Shown here: piece by piece, positions 45,867 through 54,395 of the stretch | How the letters are laid out: every line of letters starts with the position of its first letter | Position numbering within the stretch: the stretch's first letter is position 1 | NCBI RefSeq assembly: GCF_030814955.1 | Contig: NZ_JAUSWB010000007.1 | Coordinates: forward strand, 124,001 to 188,000 | From: Planomicrobium stackebrandtii | Lineage (GTDB): Bacteria; Bacillota; Bacilli; Bacillales_A; Planococcaceae | Length of the DNA stretch: 64,000 nucleotides | Reading direction: 5' to 3' | Notes under the pieces: generated by a model | Seen by the model: the letters and a program-made list of their open reading frames with translations, nothing else | What the model was told of the DNA's origin: nothing | Database searches by the model: none | Program-made: the position numbers and the translations under genes

Positions 45867-46184
45867 ATGCGCTTTTTAAAAAACCAAAAAGGATTTACGC
45901 TAATTGAAATGCTGATCGTTATGTTGATCATTACGGTGCTGATTGCCATCGCCATTCCAAACGTTACAAAACAATCATCGGCAGTTGATGAAAAAGGATG
46001 CAAAGCTTTTGTGCAGATGGTTCAGGGGCAAGTAGAGTCTTACCGCATGGATATGAAAGTTATGCCAACCTTGGCGGATCTTGTAACGGAAGGCTATTTG
46101 AAAACAGGAGAAACGGATTGTCCGAATGGCGATGTGGTCAATATTTCAGTTGATGGAGTAGTAACATCTGCAAAACCGTCGTAA
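45867..46184 (+). CDS. comGC: Major competence pseudopilin ComGC
   Basis: This 105-residue prepilin starts at ATG 45867 behind GAGGAGG. The short basic leader MRFLKNQKG is cut before F in KGFTLIEMLIVMLIITVLIA by prepilin peptidase ComC; Glu5 of the mature protein is present. Cysteines in KGCKAF and ETDCPNG can form the intramolecular disulfide known for B. subtilis ComGC. It is the main subunit of the competence pilus. It ends inside the 5' part of comGD. Confidence 0.95.
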   Translation: MRFLKNQKGFTLIEMLIVMLIITVLIAIAIPNVTKQSSAVDEKGCKAFVQMVQGQVESYRMDMKVMPTLADLVTEGYLKTGETDCPNGDVVNISVDGVVTSAKPS

Positions 46185-46609
46185 AAGAACAGGGCTTTAC
46201 ACTTCTGGAAATGCTGTTGGTGCTTGTTGTGCTGATGGCCATCGTCGCCATGTCGATTCCAGGCTATCAGACCTTTGCCGTCAAAAAGGAAGAACAGCGG
46301 TTTTTTGAATTACTCCAGCAGGACATCTACTTTGCACAGAGCCAAAGCTATTCGTTGGGGAAAACCGCGAAAGTGGTTTTCAGGGAAACCAAAGGGACCT
46401 ACGAAATATTCACAGATCTTCAGTCAGTCGTCTTGTCCAGGCAGCTTCCAGAATCAGTGGCGCTGAAAAAAACCAGCAACTTAAATGAAATCTATTTCAA
46501 TTCCAATGGCTCGGTCGTCCAATCCGGCACCTTCCGTTTTGCGACCAGCAGCGGAGAAAAGACATTGGTCGTTCATCTTGGGAGAGGGAGAGTGGTGTTT
46601 TCTGAATGA
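46166..46609 (+). CDS. comGD: Competence pseudopilin ComGD with apparently non-canonical start
   Basis: The prepilin motif EQGFTLLEMLLVLVV begins before the first ATG (46211); that ATG would remove the leader, the cleavage site and Glu5. Reading upstream in frame to the stop at 46151-46153 I find no ATG, GTG or TTG. ATC at 46166 is 7 bp after GGAG (46155-46158) and gives a 15-residue leader ending KEQG, so I propose it as the start (147 residues). The frame overlaps comGC by 19 bp. The rest matches minor pseudopilins of the ComGD type. Alternatives are a sequence error or another AUN-type codon. Confidence 0.8.
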   Translation: MCKTVVKEQGFTLLEMLLVLVVLMAIVAMSIPGYQTFAVKKEEQRFFELLQQDIYFAQSQSYSLGKTAKVVFRETKGTYEIFTDLQSVVLSRQLPESVALKKTSNLNEIYFNSNGSVVQSGTFRFATSSGEKTLVVHLGRGRVVFSE

Positions 46610-46898
46610 GAGAGGAGTCTCCTGGGCTGAAACGATGGTCAGCTTGTTCATGGTCTTCATTATCTTCGGCAGTTTGCTGCCGGTCATGCTCAGCGTGCAG
46701 CAAAGCCTGCACGTGAAGAAAGAACGCGTCAGCGCTTATGAGACCTTGCACGAAGCTGCCAGAGAAATCAGTTCGACAGGTTCTGTGCGCGGTCAGCGAG
46801 TTGTTGGCGGCATCGTCTATAACTGGCAGATGGCTGACCTCTTGTGTGTTGATTATGCGGATTATCAAGGAAAGCAGAAGCGGCTATGCGCCGAATAA
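46602..46898 (+). CDS. comGE: Competence pseudopilin ComGE, probable CTG start
   Basis: The prepilin-like sequence is NERG-VSWAETMVSLFMVFI. In frame, the nearest upstream candidates are CTG 46602 and TTG 46578. CTG sits 9 bp after GGAGAG and yields a short basic leader MNERG, so I prefer it (98 residues). TTG has no Shine-Dalgarno. The ATG at 46606 is in another frame. The mature part has a hydrophobic helix (about 12-30) and two Cys (LLCVDY and RLCAE). It overlaps comGD by 8 bp and comGF by 13 bp. Confidence 0.75.
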   Translation: MNERGVSWAETMVSLFMVFIIFGSLLPVMLSVQQSLHVKKERVSAYETLHEAAREISSTGSVRGQRVVGGIVYNWQMADLLCVDYADYQGKQKRLCAE

Positions 46899-47323
46899 CT
46901 CGCCTGGATGAAAAAGGATTTTCATTTTTAACTTCCGTCTTTGAATTGCTGGTACTGATGACAATGCTTCCGCTGATTGTGCTGTTCTTCGGATTCGCCC
47001 TTAGCTTTACTGAAGATCTAGATCCGCACCGGGCAGAATGGCAATTGTTTGCTGTGGATTTGCAGAGCTATCTAAACAACAGTGACTCACTTGAAATCAT
47101 CAATGGAGGCAATGGCATTCGTGTCGTCCAGATGGGAGAGGAATATGATATCGAACTGTATACCGATATGATCCGCAAACAAAAAGATCGGAAAGGGCAT
47201 GAGGTCATGCTGACTCGTGTCCGGCTAAGCCATTTTACACTGGATGGGCGTACGTTGAAGGTCCGCATTGAATTTACCAGCGGCACGATGGAAGAGGCAG
47301 AATATGTTTTTACCCAATCTTAG
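46886..47323 (+). CDS. comGF: Competence pseudopilin-like protein ComGF
   Basis: This 145-residue protein starts at ATG 46886 inside comGE. The basic leader MRRITRLDEKG precedes FSFLTSVFELLVLMTMLPLI, where the usual Glu5 is replaced (FSFLT), as is common in ComGF. The C-terminal half is a beta-rich ComGF domain (GGNGIRVVQMGEEYDIELY, RVRLSHFTLDGRTLKVRIEF). It is a minor component of the competence pilus. Confidence 0.9.
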   Translation: MRRITRLDEKGFSFLTSVFELLVLMTMLPLIVLFFGFALSFTEDLDPHRAEWQLFAVDLQSYLNNSDSLEIINGGNGIRVVQMGEEYDIELYTDMIRKQKDRKGHEVMLTRVRLSHFTLDGRTLKVRIEFTSGTMEEAEYVFTQS

Positions 47324-47507
47324 AAACGAAAAAGGAGCGGTTTATCCCGTTGCAATCGTCTTTTTCCTGTCTGCTTTGATGTTGTTATCCCATACCTTAA
47401 CGGTCTATGCCATCCAATATAAAACATATGATGGTTTGGAAAATATGCACAGACATGCTACGATACAACTACTGAAGGATATTGAGCAAAATAAAATACC
47501 TGAGTAG
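47304..47507 (+). CDS. comGG: Short ComGG-like protein
   Basis: The frame gives 67 residues from ATG 47304, overlapping comGF by 20 bp. The leader MFLPNLRNEKG is followed by AVYPVAIVFFLSALMLLSHT, a pseudopilin-like N-terminus. The B. subtilis protein is about 124 residues, so this one may be truncated at its C-terminus or be a reduced form. The stop lies 22 bp before the aroK start, leaving no room for a longer product. Assignment rests on position and N-terminal pattern. Confidence 0.75.
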   Translation: MFLPNLRNEKGAVYPVAIVFFLSALMLLSHTLTVYAIQYKTYDGLENMHRHATIQLLKDIEQNKIPE

Positions 47508-47529
47508 AGGTAAGTATCGGGTGGGTAGG

Positions 47530-48042
47530 ATGAACAGAATATATTTGATTGGATTCATGGGCTGCGGCAAAAGCGCAGTCGGCAGGAGGCTGAGTTTCCT
47601 GCTAAAACTGCCCTTCTACGACATGGACAAAGAGATTGTCCGGCAGACAGGGAAAACGATTCCAGAAATTTTCGAGCAGCATGGCGAAGAATATTTCCGG
47701 GACTTGGAAACACAGTTTTTGCAAAATTTTAAAAATGATTATTGCATCATCTCAACAGGCGGCGGCGTCACCATGCGAAAAGCAAACCAGAAGATTATGA
47801 GAAATACCGGACTGGTGCTGTTTTTGGATGCTCCGTTCCGTGAGATTTGGCGGCGGATTCATCGGGATCCGAATCGTCCCATCGTCCGCCAATCAACCCG
47901 CGAGGAAATCGAAGCGCTGCACAAATCCCGTTATCGGGACTATAAGCAAACTGCGCACATTACGATCCGCACGGAATTCCGGACCCTGCGGCAAATTACC
48001 CAATATGCTGCTTTTCAAGTAAATCGACTAAAAGGCGAATGA
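47530..48042 (+). CDS. aroK: Shikimate kinase
   Basis: This 170-residue kinase starts at ATG 47530 behind GGGTAGG. Walker A is GFMGCGKSAVGRRL (about 8-21); the shikimate-binding DMDKEIVRQTGKTIPEIF and STGGGVTMR motifs are intact. It phosphorylates shikimate at O3 in aromatic amino acid synthesis. It lies 22 bp after comGG, so comG transcription may reach it; no separate promoter is obvious. Its stop codon is within the terminator stem. Confidence 0.95.
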   Translation: MNRIYLIGFMGCGKSAVGRRLSFLLKLPFYDMDKEIVRQTGKTIPEIFEQHGEEYFRDLETQFLQNFKNDYCIISTGGGVTMRKANQKIMRNTGLVLFLDAPFREIWRRIHRDPNRPIVRQSTREEIEALHKSRYRDYKQTAHITIRTEFRTLRQITQYAAFQVNRLKGE

Positions 48043-48075
48043 TTTGATTTTAATTAATCTAATCATTCGCCTTTT
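48031..48075 (+). terminator. Terminator overlapping the aroK stop codon
   Basis: A perfect 14-bp stem AAAGGCGAATGATT / AATCATTCGCCTTT with a 17-nt AT-rich loop is followed by TTGT. The aroK TGA (48040-48042) is inside the left arm. Confidence 0.88.
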
Positions 48076-48189
48076 GTCCTTTTAACGAAAAAAGATTGCG
48101 CTTCACTTGGAACAATGTTAGGATATATTCAAAGTTATACTATTCTGTATAACGGTTTGGACCAATCAATATTGATTTGGGCGGATGAT

Positions 48190-48388
48190 TATACGGGGAG
48201 AGAACGCAAATGCGTCGCCGAAGGAGCAAATGACAAAAGTTATGAATCTCTCAGGCAAAAAGACTCGTATAGGACGCATCTCTGGAGAATGCTGCATGTC
48301 AGCTACCAACGAGGAAAGCCATTATGGTAAACTTTCAGGTTCCAGGACAGAGATTTCCCTCTAAAGGGAAATCTCTGTCCTTTTTCGC
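48190..48388 (+). promoter_or_regulatory. Tandem glycine riboswitch and terminator upstream of gcvT
   Basis: Aptamer 1 (about 48195-48283) shows GGGGAGAGAACGC, GCCGAAGGAGCAAA and AATCTCTCAGGCAAAAAGAC. Aptamer 2 (about 48283-48352) shows CATCTCTGGAGA, ACCAACGAGGAAAGCC and AACTTTCAGG with CCAGGACAGAG. A 14-bp stem GGACAGAGATTTCC / GGAAATCTCTGTCC with TTTTT (48345-48385) is the expression platform. Glycine binding should prevent termination and switch on the glycine cleavage genes. The core of aptamer 2 (CAACGAGG) departs slightly from the usual CGACGGGG. Nothing else is seen in the 401-bp gap. Confidence 0.95.
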
Positions 48389-48443
48389 GTCTTTGCACAT
48401 CTAGTGCTGACGGAAGAGCTTTGAAAAATGAGGAGGAAAATCA

Positions 48444-49544
48444 TTGGCACAGTTAAAACGTACACCTCTTTTTGAAACGTATTCGAAATACGGCGGCAAA
48501 ACAATCGATTTTGGCGGTTGGGAATTGCCTGTTCAATTTTCGAGCATTAAAGAAGAACATGAGGCGGTCAGAACAAAAGCGGGGCTTTTTGATGTATCGC
48601 ATATGGGTGAAATTTTTGTCACAGGAGCAGACAGTTTAGACTATCTTCAGCATCTCCTGACAAATGATGTCTCCAAAATCCAAGATGGCCAGGCCCAGTA
48701 TACAGCAATGTGTTATGAAGATGGAGGAACAGTTGATGACCTGTTGGTCTATAAAATAGCTGAAGAGCATTATTTGCTTGTTGTCAACGCATCCAATATT
48801 GAAAAAGATTTTGAATGGATGGAACAGGCCAAAAAAGGTGATGTGACATTGGATAATGCTTCTGACCGTTATGGTTTATTGGCATTGCAAGGTCCATTGG
48901 CTGAAAAGGTTCTTCAACGCCTGACAGGCGAAGATCTTTCAAGCATCAAACCATTCCGTTTTAAGCATGATGTTCAAGTGGCAGGCCAAACGGTTATCTT
49001 GTCACGGACCGGCTACACGGGTGAAAATGGTTTTGAAATATACGCAGCACCTGAAGCGCTGGTTGTTCTTTGGGATAAGATCCTGTCAGAAGGAACATCA
49101 GAAGGCATCGTGCCTGTAGGGCTAGGCGCACGCGATACATTGCGCTTTGAAGCCTGTCTTGCTTTGTACGGACAGGAACTGTCAAAAGACATCACGCCTT
49201 TGGAAGCCGGTATCAATTTTGTTGTGAAGCTGAAAAAAGAACAGGATTTCTCCGGAAAACAGGCATTGGCAGCTCAAAAAGAAGCAGGCGTCCCACGCAA
49301 ATTGGTGGGCATTGAAATGATTGATAAAGGAATTCCACGCCACGGCTATCCGGTATATGTTGGGAATCAGCAAGTCGGAGAAGTCACGACGGGAACGCAA
49401 TCGCCAACTTTGAAGAAAAATATTGGCCTTGCTTTGGTTTCAAGTGAATTTGCTGAATTGGGAATTGAATTGGAAGTTGAAATCCGCAGCAAACGATTAA
49501 AAGCGAAAACAGTGGAAACGCCATTTTACAAACGATCCAACTAA
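48444..49544 (+). CDS. gcvT: Glycine cleavage system T protein (aminomethyltransferase)
   Basis: This 366-residue protein has a TTG start at 48444 behind GAGGAGGAAAAT. It transfers the methylene group from the aminomethyl-lipoyl arm of GcvH to tetrahydrofolate, releasing ammonia. Family motifs are [30 protein letters not shown] and [13 protein letters not shown]. First gene of the gcvT-gcvPA-gcvPB operon under the glycine riboswitch. gcvH is not in the window. Normal length. Confidence 0.97.
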   Translation: MAQLKRTPLFETYSKYGGKTIDFGGWELPVQFSSIKEEHEAVRTKAGLFDVSHMGEIFVTGADSLDYLQHLLTNDVSKIQDGQAQYTAMCYEDGGTVDDLLVYKIAEEHYLLVVNASNIEKDFEWMEQAKKGDVTLDNASDRYGLLALQGPLAEKVLQRLTGEDLSSIKPFRFKHDVQVAGQTVILSRTGYTGENGFEIYAAPEALVVLWDKILSEGTSEGIVPVGLGARDTLRFEACLALYGQELSKDITPLEAGINFVVKLKKEQDFSGKQALAAQKEAGVPRKLVGIEMIDKGIPRHGYPVYVGNQQVGEVTTGTQSPTLKKNIGLALVSSEFAELGIELEVEIRSKRLKAKTVETPFYKRSN

Positions 49545-49571
49545 TCTAACTTGAAAAGGGGACAGCACTCC

Positions 49572-50939
49572 ATGAAGCATCGCTATTTACCAATGACGTC
49601 TCAAGACGAAAAAGAAATGCTGGAAACGATCGGCATCGACTCAATCGATGAATTGTTTTCGGATATTCCGGAAAAAGTCCGTTTTAAAGGCGAATACAAC
49701 ATCAAACCTGCCAAATCCGAGTCTTCATTAACGAAAGAATTGGCGCAGCTTGCAGCTAAAAATGCTGACACTAACCGTTATGCGTCATTCCTTGGAGCGG
49801 GCGTTTACGATCATTACAAACCAATTATTGTGGATCACGTGATTTCGCGTTCTGAATTTTACACGGCGTACACACCTTATCAACCGGAAATTTCTCAAGG
49901 TGAATTGCAGGCTATTTTTGAATTCCAGACGATGATCAGCGAATTGACGGGCATGGACATCGCCAACTCTTCTATGTATGACGGCGGGACGGCGCTTGCC
50001 GAAGCCGGAATGCTTGCTGCAGGGCACACGAAACGCAAAAAAATTCTGGTATCACGCGCAGTTCATCCGGAATCCCGAGATGTTGTCCGTACCTATGCAC
50101 TCGGACAATCTATTGAAGTGATTGAAATTCCACTAAAAGATGGACACACCGACTTGGATGCACTAAAAGAAATGATCGATGAAAACGTCGCAACTGTTAT
50201 GATCCAGTACCCGAACTTTTTTGGCCAGGTTGAAAACTTGAAAGAAATTGAACCCATCGTCCACGAAGCTGGCGCATTATTGTCTGTTTCTTCCAATCCA
50301 TTAGCGCTGGGTGCCTTAACGTCTCCAGGCCAACTTGGAGCTGATATTACCGTAGGCGATGCCCAGCCATTCGGTATTCCGGAAGCATACGGCGGACCTC
50401 ATTGCGGCTATTTCGCCGTAACGAAAAAACTGATGCGCAAAGTACCAGGCCGTTTAGTTGGCGAAACGACGGACGAAGAAGGCCGCCGCGGATTTGTATT
50501 AACGCTGCAGGCGCGTGAACAGCATATCCGCCGCGACAAAGCGACGTCCAATATCTGCTCGAACCAAGCGTTGAACGCACTGGCAGCATCGGTTGCCATG
50601 ACGGCGCTCGGCAAAGTCGGCACGCAGGAAATTGCCAAACAAAATATCGTAAAAACCCATTATATGAAACAGCAATTGAAAAGAGCTGGCCTTGAAATTG
50701 CATTCGAAGGCGCTCATTTCAACGAAATCGTTGTGAAAACGGAAGAATCGGTCAAGCAGCTGAACGACCGCTTGTTTGAACACAATATGATTGGCGGCTA
50801 TGACCTTGGCTTGAGCTATGATGAATTTAAAGGCCATGTGCTTGTTGCGGTCACGGAACAACGGACCAAAGAAGAAATCGATGCATTTGTGCAGGAAATT
50901 GCTGCAAAAGTGAAGGAAGCGGGGGCTACTCATGCATAA
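49572..50939 (+). CDS. gcvPA: Glycine dehydrogenase (decarboxylating) subunit 1
   Basis: This 455-residue protein starts at ATG 49572 with AAAAGGGG ahead. It is the N-terminal half of the P protein, split in Bacillales into two genes. Motifs include [27 protein letters not shown] and [20 protein letters not shown]. With GcvPB it decarboxylates glycine using PLP and loads the aminomethyl group on lipoyl-GcvH. The 3' end overlaps gcvPB by 8 bp. Confidence 0.97.
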   Translation: MKHRYLPMTSQDEKEMLETIGIDSIDELFSDIPEKVRFKGEYNIKPAKSESSLTKELAQLAAKNADTNRYASFLGAGVYDHYKPIIVDHVISRSEFYTAYTPYQPEISQGELQAIFEFQTMISELTGMDIANSSMYDGGTALAEAGMLAAGHTKRKKILVSRAVHPESRDVVRTYALGQSIEVIEIPLKDGHTDLDALKEMIDENVATVMIQYPNFFGQVENLKEIEPIVHEAGALLSVSSNPLALGALTSPGQLGADITVGDAQPFGIPEAYGGPHCGYFAVTKKLMRKVPGRLVGETTDEEGRRGFVLTLQAREQHIRRDKATSNICSNQALNALAASVAMTALGKVGTQEIAKQNIVKTHYMKQQLKRAGLEIAFEGAHFNEIVVKTEESVKQLNDRLFEHNMIGGYDLGLSYDEFKGHVLVAVTEQRTKEEIDAFVQEIAAKVKEAGATHA

Positions 50940-52395
50940 AGACAACCAAGCGCTAATTTTTGAATTGACCAAAGAAGGCCGCATTGGCTATAGCCTGCCG
51001 ACTCTTGACGTGCCGGAAGTTGACTTGAGCGAGCTATTGCCGAATGAGTTAATCCGTACTGAAGCAGCGGAACTGCCGGAAGTATCGGAACTTGATATTA
51101 TGCGCCATTACACGGCGTTATCCAACCGTAACCATGGCGTGGATTCTGGATTCTACCCACTTGGTTCTTGCACAATGAAATACAACCCGAAAATCAACGA
51201 AACCGTTGCCCGATTCCCGGGATTTGCAAATATCCATCCATTGCAAGATGAAAAAACTGTTCAAGGAGCTCTTGCACTGTTATTTGACTTGCAGGAACAC
51301 TTGAAAGAAATTACCGGTATGGACGAAGTGACGTTGCAGCCTGCTGCAGGTGCACACGGAGAATGGACTGGATTGATGATGATCCGTGCCTACCACGAAG
51401 CGCGAGGCGACATGAAACGGACGAAAGTGATCGTTCCCGATTCGGCGCACGGCACTAATCCGGCGTCAGCAACGGTTGCCGGATTTGAAACCGTGACGGT
51501 GAAATCAAGCGACCAGGGACTTGTGGATTTGGAAGACTTGAAGCGGGTTGTTGGAGAAGATACAGCAGCGTTAATGCTGACAAATCCGAATACACTTGGC
51601 TTGTTTGAAGAACAGATTCTGGAAATGGCAGCTATTATCCATGAAGTGGGCGGCAAGCTGTATTATGACGGCGCCAACTTGAACGCGGTAATGTCAAAAG
51701 CACGTCCAGGAGACATGGGCTTCGACGTGGTTCACTTGAATTTGCACAAAACCTTCACGGGACCTCACGGCGGCGGCGGACCTGGATCTGGTCCAGTCGG
51801 CGTGAAAAATGATCTTCTGCCTTACTTGCCGAAACCGGTATTGGTAAAAAATGAAGACGTTTATACGTTTGACTACGACCGCCCGGAATCAATCGGCCGT
51901 GTTAAGCCTTTTTACGGAAACTTTGGCATCAACGTACGTGCCTATACGTATATCCGCTCCATGGGACCAGATGGCCTAAAGGCGGTTACGGAATATGCCG
52001 TATTAAACGCCAACTACATGATGCGCAGACTGCAGCCCCATTTCGATTTGCCGTATGACCGCCATTGCAAGCACGAATTTGTTTTAAGCGGACGCCGCCA
52101 GAAAAAAATGGGTGTCCGGACATTGGATATGGCAAAACGCCTGCTTGACTTCGGTTATCATCCGCCAACGATCTACTTCCCATTGAACGTGGAAGAAGGC
52201 ATGATGATCGAACCGACCGAAACAGAATCCAAAGAAACCTTGGATGCTTTTATTGACGCAATGATTCAGATTGCCAAAGAAGTGGAAGAAAATCCTGAAA
52301 TCGTACAAAATGCACCGCATACAACGGTAATCAGCCGATTGGATGAAACAAAAGCGGCACGTAAACCTGTACTTCGTTATTACGAAGGCGAATAA
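50932..52395 (+). CDS. gcvPB: Glycine dehydrogenase (decarboxylating) subunit 2
   Basis: This 487-residue PLP-binding subunit overlaps gcvPA by 8 bp. The PLP lysine is in [20 protein letters not shown] (about residues 266-285). Other family stretches are [15 protein letters not shown] and [16 protein letters not shown]. It forms the catalytic half of the P protein. Last gene before a strong terminator. Normal length. Confidence 0.97.
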   Translation: MHKDNQALIFELTKEGRIGYSLPTLDVPEVDLSELLPNELIRTEAAELPEVSELDIMRHYTALSNRNHGVDSGFYPLGSCTMKYNPKINETVARFPGFANIHPLQDEKTVQGALALLFDLQEHLKEITGMDEVTLQPAAGAHGEWTGLMMIRAYHEARGDMKRTKVIVPDSAHGTNPASATVAGFETVTVKSSDQGLVDLEDLKRVVGEDTAALMLTNPNTLGLFEEQILEMAAIIHEVGGKLYYDGANLNAVMSKARPGDMGFDVVHLNLHKTFTGPHGGGGPGSGPVGVKNDLLPYLPKPVLVKNEDVYTFDYDRPESIGRVKPFYGNFGINVRAYTYIRSMGPDGLKAVTEYAVLNANYMMRRLQPHFDLPYDRHCKHEFVLSGRRQKKMGVRTLDMAKRLLDFGYHPPTIYFPLNVEEGMMIEPTETESKETLDAFIDAMIQIAKEVEENPEIVQNAPHTTVISRLDETKAARKPVLRYYEGE

Positions 52396-52397
52396 CC

Positions 52398-52436
52398 TAA
52401 AAGGCACGGAAGCCATTGAGCTTCCGTGCCTTTTTT
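52398..52436. terminator. Terminator between gcvPB and the convergent AAA ATPase gene
   Basis: A perfect stem AAAAGGCACGGAAG / CTTCCGTGCCTTTT with an 8-nt loop is followed by more Ts, 3 bp after the gcvPB stop. Confidence 0.95.
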
Positions 52437-52441
52437 GTCGT

Positions 52442-53716
52442 TCAGTAAAACCCGATCGACAGTTCTGGATCTTCCCAATCGTTTTTCTCTGCCCGTTTGT
52501 TTTGCTTTTGCAATTCCTCGATGCGTTTGGCATAGCCGGAATCGCCTTCATAATGCCAATTCAAGGCCGAAGACATGTACAATTCGTTCAGCTGCGAAAT
52601 CGACAGCCCTTTTGTCAGCTTGGCCATATCGGCAAGTTCTGTATCCGAAAAAATGTGTTTAATGTCGAGTTTCCGCAAGTATTTCTCGCGCAGTGATTTG
52701 GACGGAGCTGGAATTTCATAAGCCCGGTCAAAACGGCCGGCGCGGTTGATCAAAGCCGGATCGATTTTTTCAGGGTAATTCGTAGTGCCGATGACAAACA
52801 GCCCTTCGCGCGATTGAGTGCCGTCCAGAGTGTTCAAGAAGACTGAACGCGTAAAGTCCGGCATCGAGTCAATGTCCTCGATCACCAGGATGGCCGGAGC
52901 CAGCCTGGAGACGATGCCAAAGACCTCCTGCACAGTGTAGCTGTTGGTGAATTCGGTGATCTGCCAATAGACGACAGGCGCTTCTGTAGAGCCAGTAATG
53001 GACTTCACCAGCGTGGTCTTGCCATTGCCAGGCGATCCATACAGAAGGATGCCGCGTTTGTAAGGAACGCCGTAATCCCGGAAAAACTGGCCATCCGCTT
53101 TGAAAAATTCATCAATCGAACGGAAGATGTCTTGTTTGACGGAATCTGAGAGCATGACATCCTTCCGGTCGACGATGGCATGTTCCCCGAAGTTGCGGCG
53201 ATGGACGCCGTCTTCTGTGTCGACAAGATAAGTGATGTTGTTCATCAACACCTGGCGCAATAATTCATTCATCGCTGTCAGAAAGGCGAAAGCCGAATCG
53301 ACTGTTTTAGCGAAACAATGAAATTCCGGCCAGCTGTTGTCAGAGGCTGTGTAGAAAGGCACTTGGGCAATGGCAACATCGTGTTCAGGAAAATAAACGA
53401 GTTTGTTTTCGAAGCTTTCCTGAATTTTTAGATTGCCGCTGTGCAAATCATCGGGTGCATTGGCGATTTTTCCGAGAGGACGGGCTTCATAGATGTAAGA
53501 CAGCACTTCGAAAGAGAGCAATCCTTTTTCCATCATATCGATCAGGTGGCTGTTTAATTGTTCAATGGGTTCTGTTATATCAATATGCATCCAGGAGCCG
53601 GCAGAACGGCCATCAAGCACACTCAGGATGCTTTGGGAGACAATTGCTACGTCCGAATAATGCGGGAGCGTTTCCCGGATGTTCGCTTGATGTGGAAAAA
53701 GAACGACAGGTTTCAT
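52442..53716 (-). CDS. AAA family ATPase with unrecognised N-terminal region
   Basis: This 424-residue protein starts at the ATG ending at 53716 behind TGAGGAAA. The first 190 residues (with VVLFPHQANIRETLPHYSDV) match no domain I know. A classical AAA domain follows: Walker A LYGSPGNGKTTLVKS (about 220-235), Walker B ILVIEDIDSM (about 277), sensor 1 IGTTNYPEKID, and arginine fingers in NRAGRFDRAYEIP. There is no protease domain and no membrane helix, so it is not FtsH; BCS1/CDC48-like unfoldases are closest in motif style. It stands alone between terminators, between the gcv operon and yqhL, with no partner gene. The substrate is unknown. Confidence 0.88.
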   Translation of the reverse strand: MKPVVLFPHQANIRETLPHYSDVAIVSQSILSVLDGRSAGSWMHIDITEPIEQLNSHLIDMMEKGLLSFEVLSYIYEARPLGKIANAPDDLHSGNLKIQESFENKLVYFPEHDVAIAQVPFYTASDNSWPEFHCFAKTVDSAFAFLTAMNELLRQVLMNNITYLVDTEDGVHRRNFGEHAIVDRKDVMLSDSVKQDIFRSIDEFFKADGQFFRDYGVPYKRGILLYGSPGNGKTTLVKSITGSTEAPVVYWQITEFTNSYTVQEVFGIVSRLAPAILVIEDIDSMPDFTRSVFLNTLDGTQSREGLFVIGTTNYPEKIDPALINRAGRFDRAYEIPAPSKSLREKYLRKLDIKHIFSDTELADMAKLTKGLSISQLNELYMSSALNWHYEGDSGYAKRIEELQKQNKRAEKNDWEDPELSIGFY

Positions 53717-53850
53717 ATATAGTTTCCTCATTTCAAATGGAATAGGATGAAAAACGTAGTTGTGTGGTAACTCCAATTTTACAGGAGCGGAAGATTTTTT
53801 GTACGCTTTTTAAGAAATAGCGGAATGGACATACGCCCGTTCTTTTGAAT

Positions 53851-53899
53851 GAAAAAAGAGACTGCCCCAAAAGGTCATGTTCATGACCTTTTGGGACAG
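53851..53899 (-). terminator. Terminator after yqhL
   Basis: An 18-bp stem CTGTCCCAAAAGGTCATG / CATGACCTTTTGGGGCAG (one mismatch) with a 2-nt loop is followed on the minus strand by TCTCTTTTTTC. Similar cores occur at 20363-20416 and 62961-63010. Confidence 0.9.
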
Positions 53900-53912
53900 C
53901 CCCGTTGAGAAC

Positions 53913-54296
53913 TTAGGCTTTGGATTTTATTTTTCCAGTCCATTGTTTAAATCCGCCTTGCAGCTGGAACAATTGGTCGTAGCCTTTTTTCTTCAGGAAA
54001 ATTGCGACGCGTCCACTGCGTGCTCCGTTCTGGTCATATAAGTAGACCGGCTTGTCCGAACGAATTTCCTTGTAGCGCTGGCGCAATTGCGATTGTGGAA
54101 TATTGCGTGCTCCGAGAATATGGCCGGCCGCAAAATCTTTCGGCTCACGTACGTCGATTAACTGTGCTCTGCGGTAGCCCTCGATAAATTGTTCCTGCGT
54201 CAAATTAGTGACGGCTTTTTTCATGCGGAAATAAGTAATAACCGCGTAAATGATGATTGCCAAAACAACAGCAATCGTGATGTACAAAAATTCCAA
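53913..54296 (-). CDS. yqhL: Rhodanese-like domain protein (YqhL), catalytic Cys absent
   Basis: This 127-residue protein has a TTG start at 54296, 8 bp after AAGGGG. One membrane helix (about 3-22) is followed by a rhodanese domain (RRAQLIDVREPKDFAAGHILG to GGFKQWTGKIK). In the active-site loop, where rhodaneses have Cys, this reads YLYDQNGARSGR with Asp in the expected Cys position. It is therefore unlikely to be a sulfurtransferase. My recollection is that YqhL-type proteins share this loss. It is divergent from lipM. Confidence 0.88.
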   Translation of the reverse strand: MEFLYITIAVVLAIIIYAVITYFRMKKAVTNLTQEQFIEGYRRAQLIDVREPKDFAAGHILGARNIPQSQLRQRYKEIRSDKPVYLYDQNGARSGRVAIFLKKKGYDQLFQLQGGFKQWTGKIKSKA

Positions 54297-54395
54297 TGTT
54301 CTTGCCCCTTTCTCATCTTCCTTTATTATAAGAGAAGAGATGACGGATATTCAATGCCAATGTTACACTAATTAGCGGAAATAGGAGGCGATCTT

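Noticed and set aside
46606-46640. ATG at 46606 as the comGE start
   Set aside because: It reads a different frame (MREESPGLKR) and does not give the pseudopilin sequence.
48115-48330. A 71-codon open frame upstream of gcvT
   Set aside because: It lies across the tandem glycine riboswitch, whose conserved RNA motifs explain the sequence; there is no ribosome binding site.
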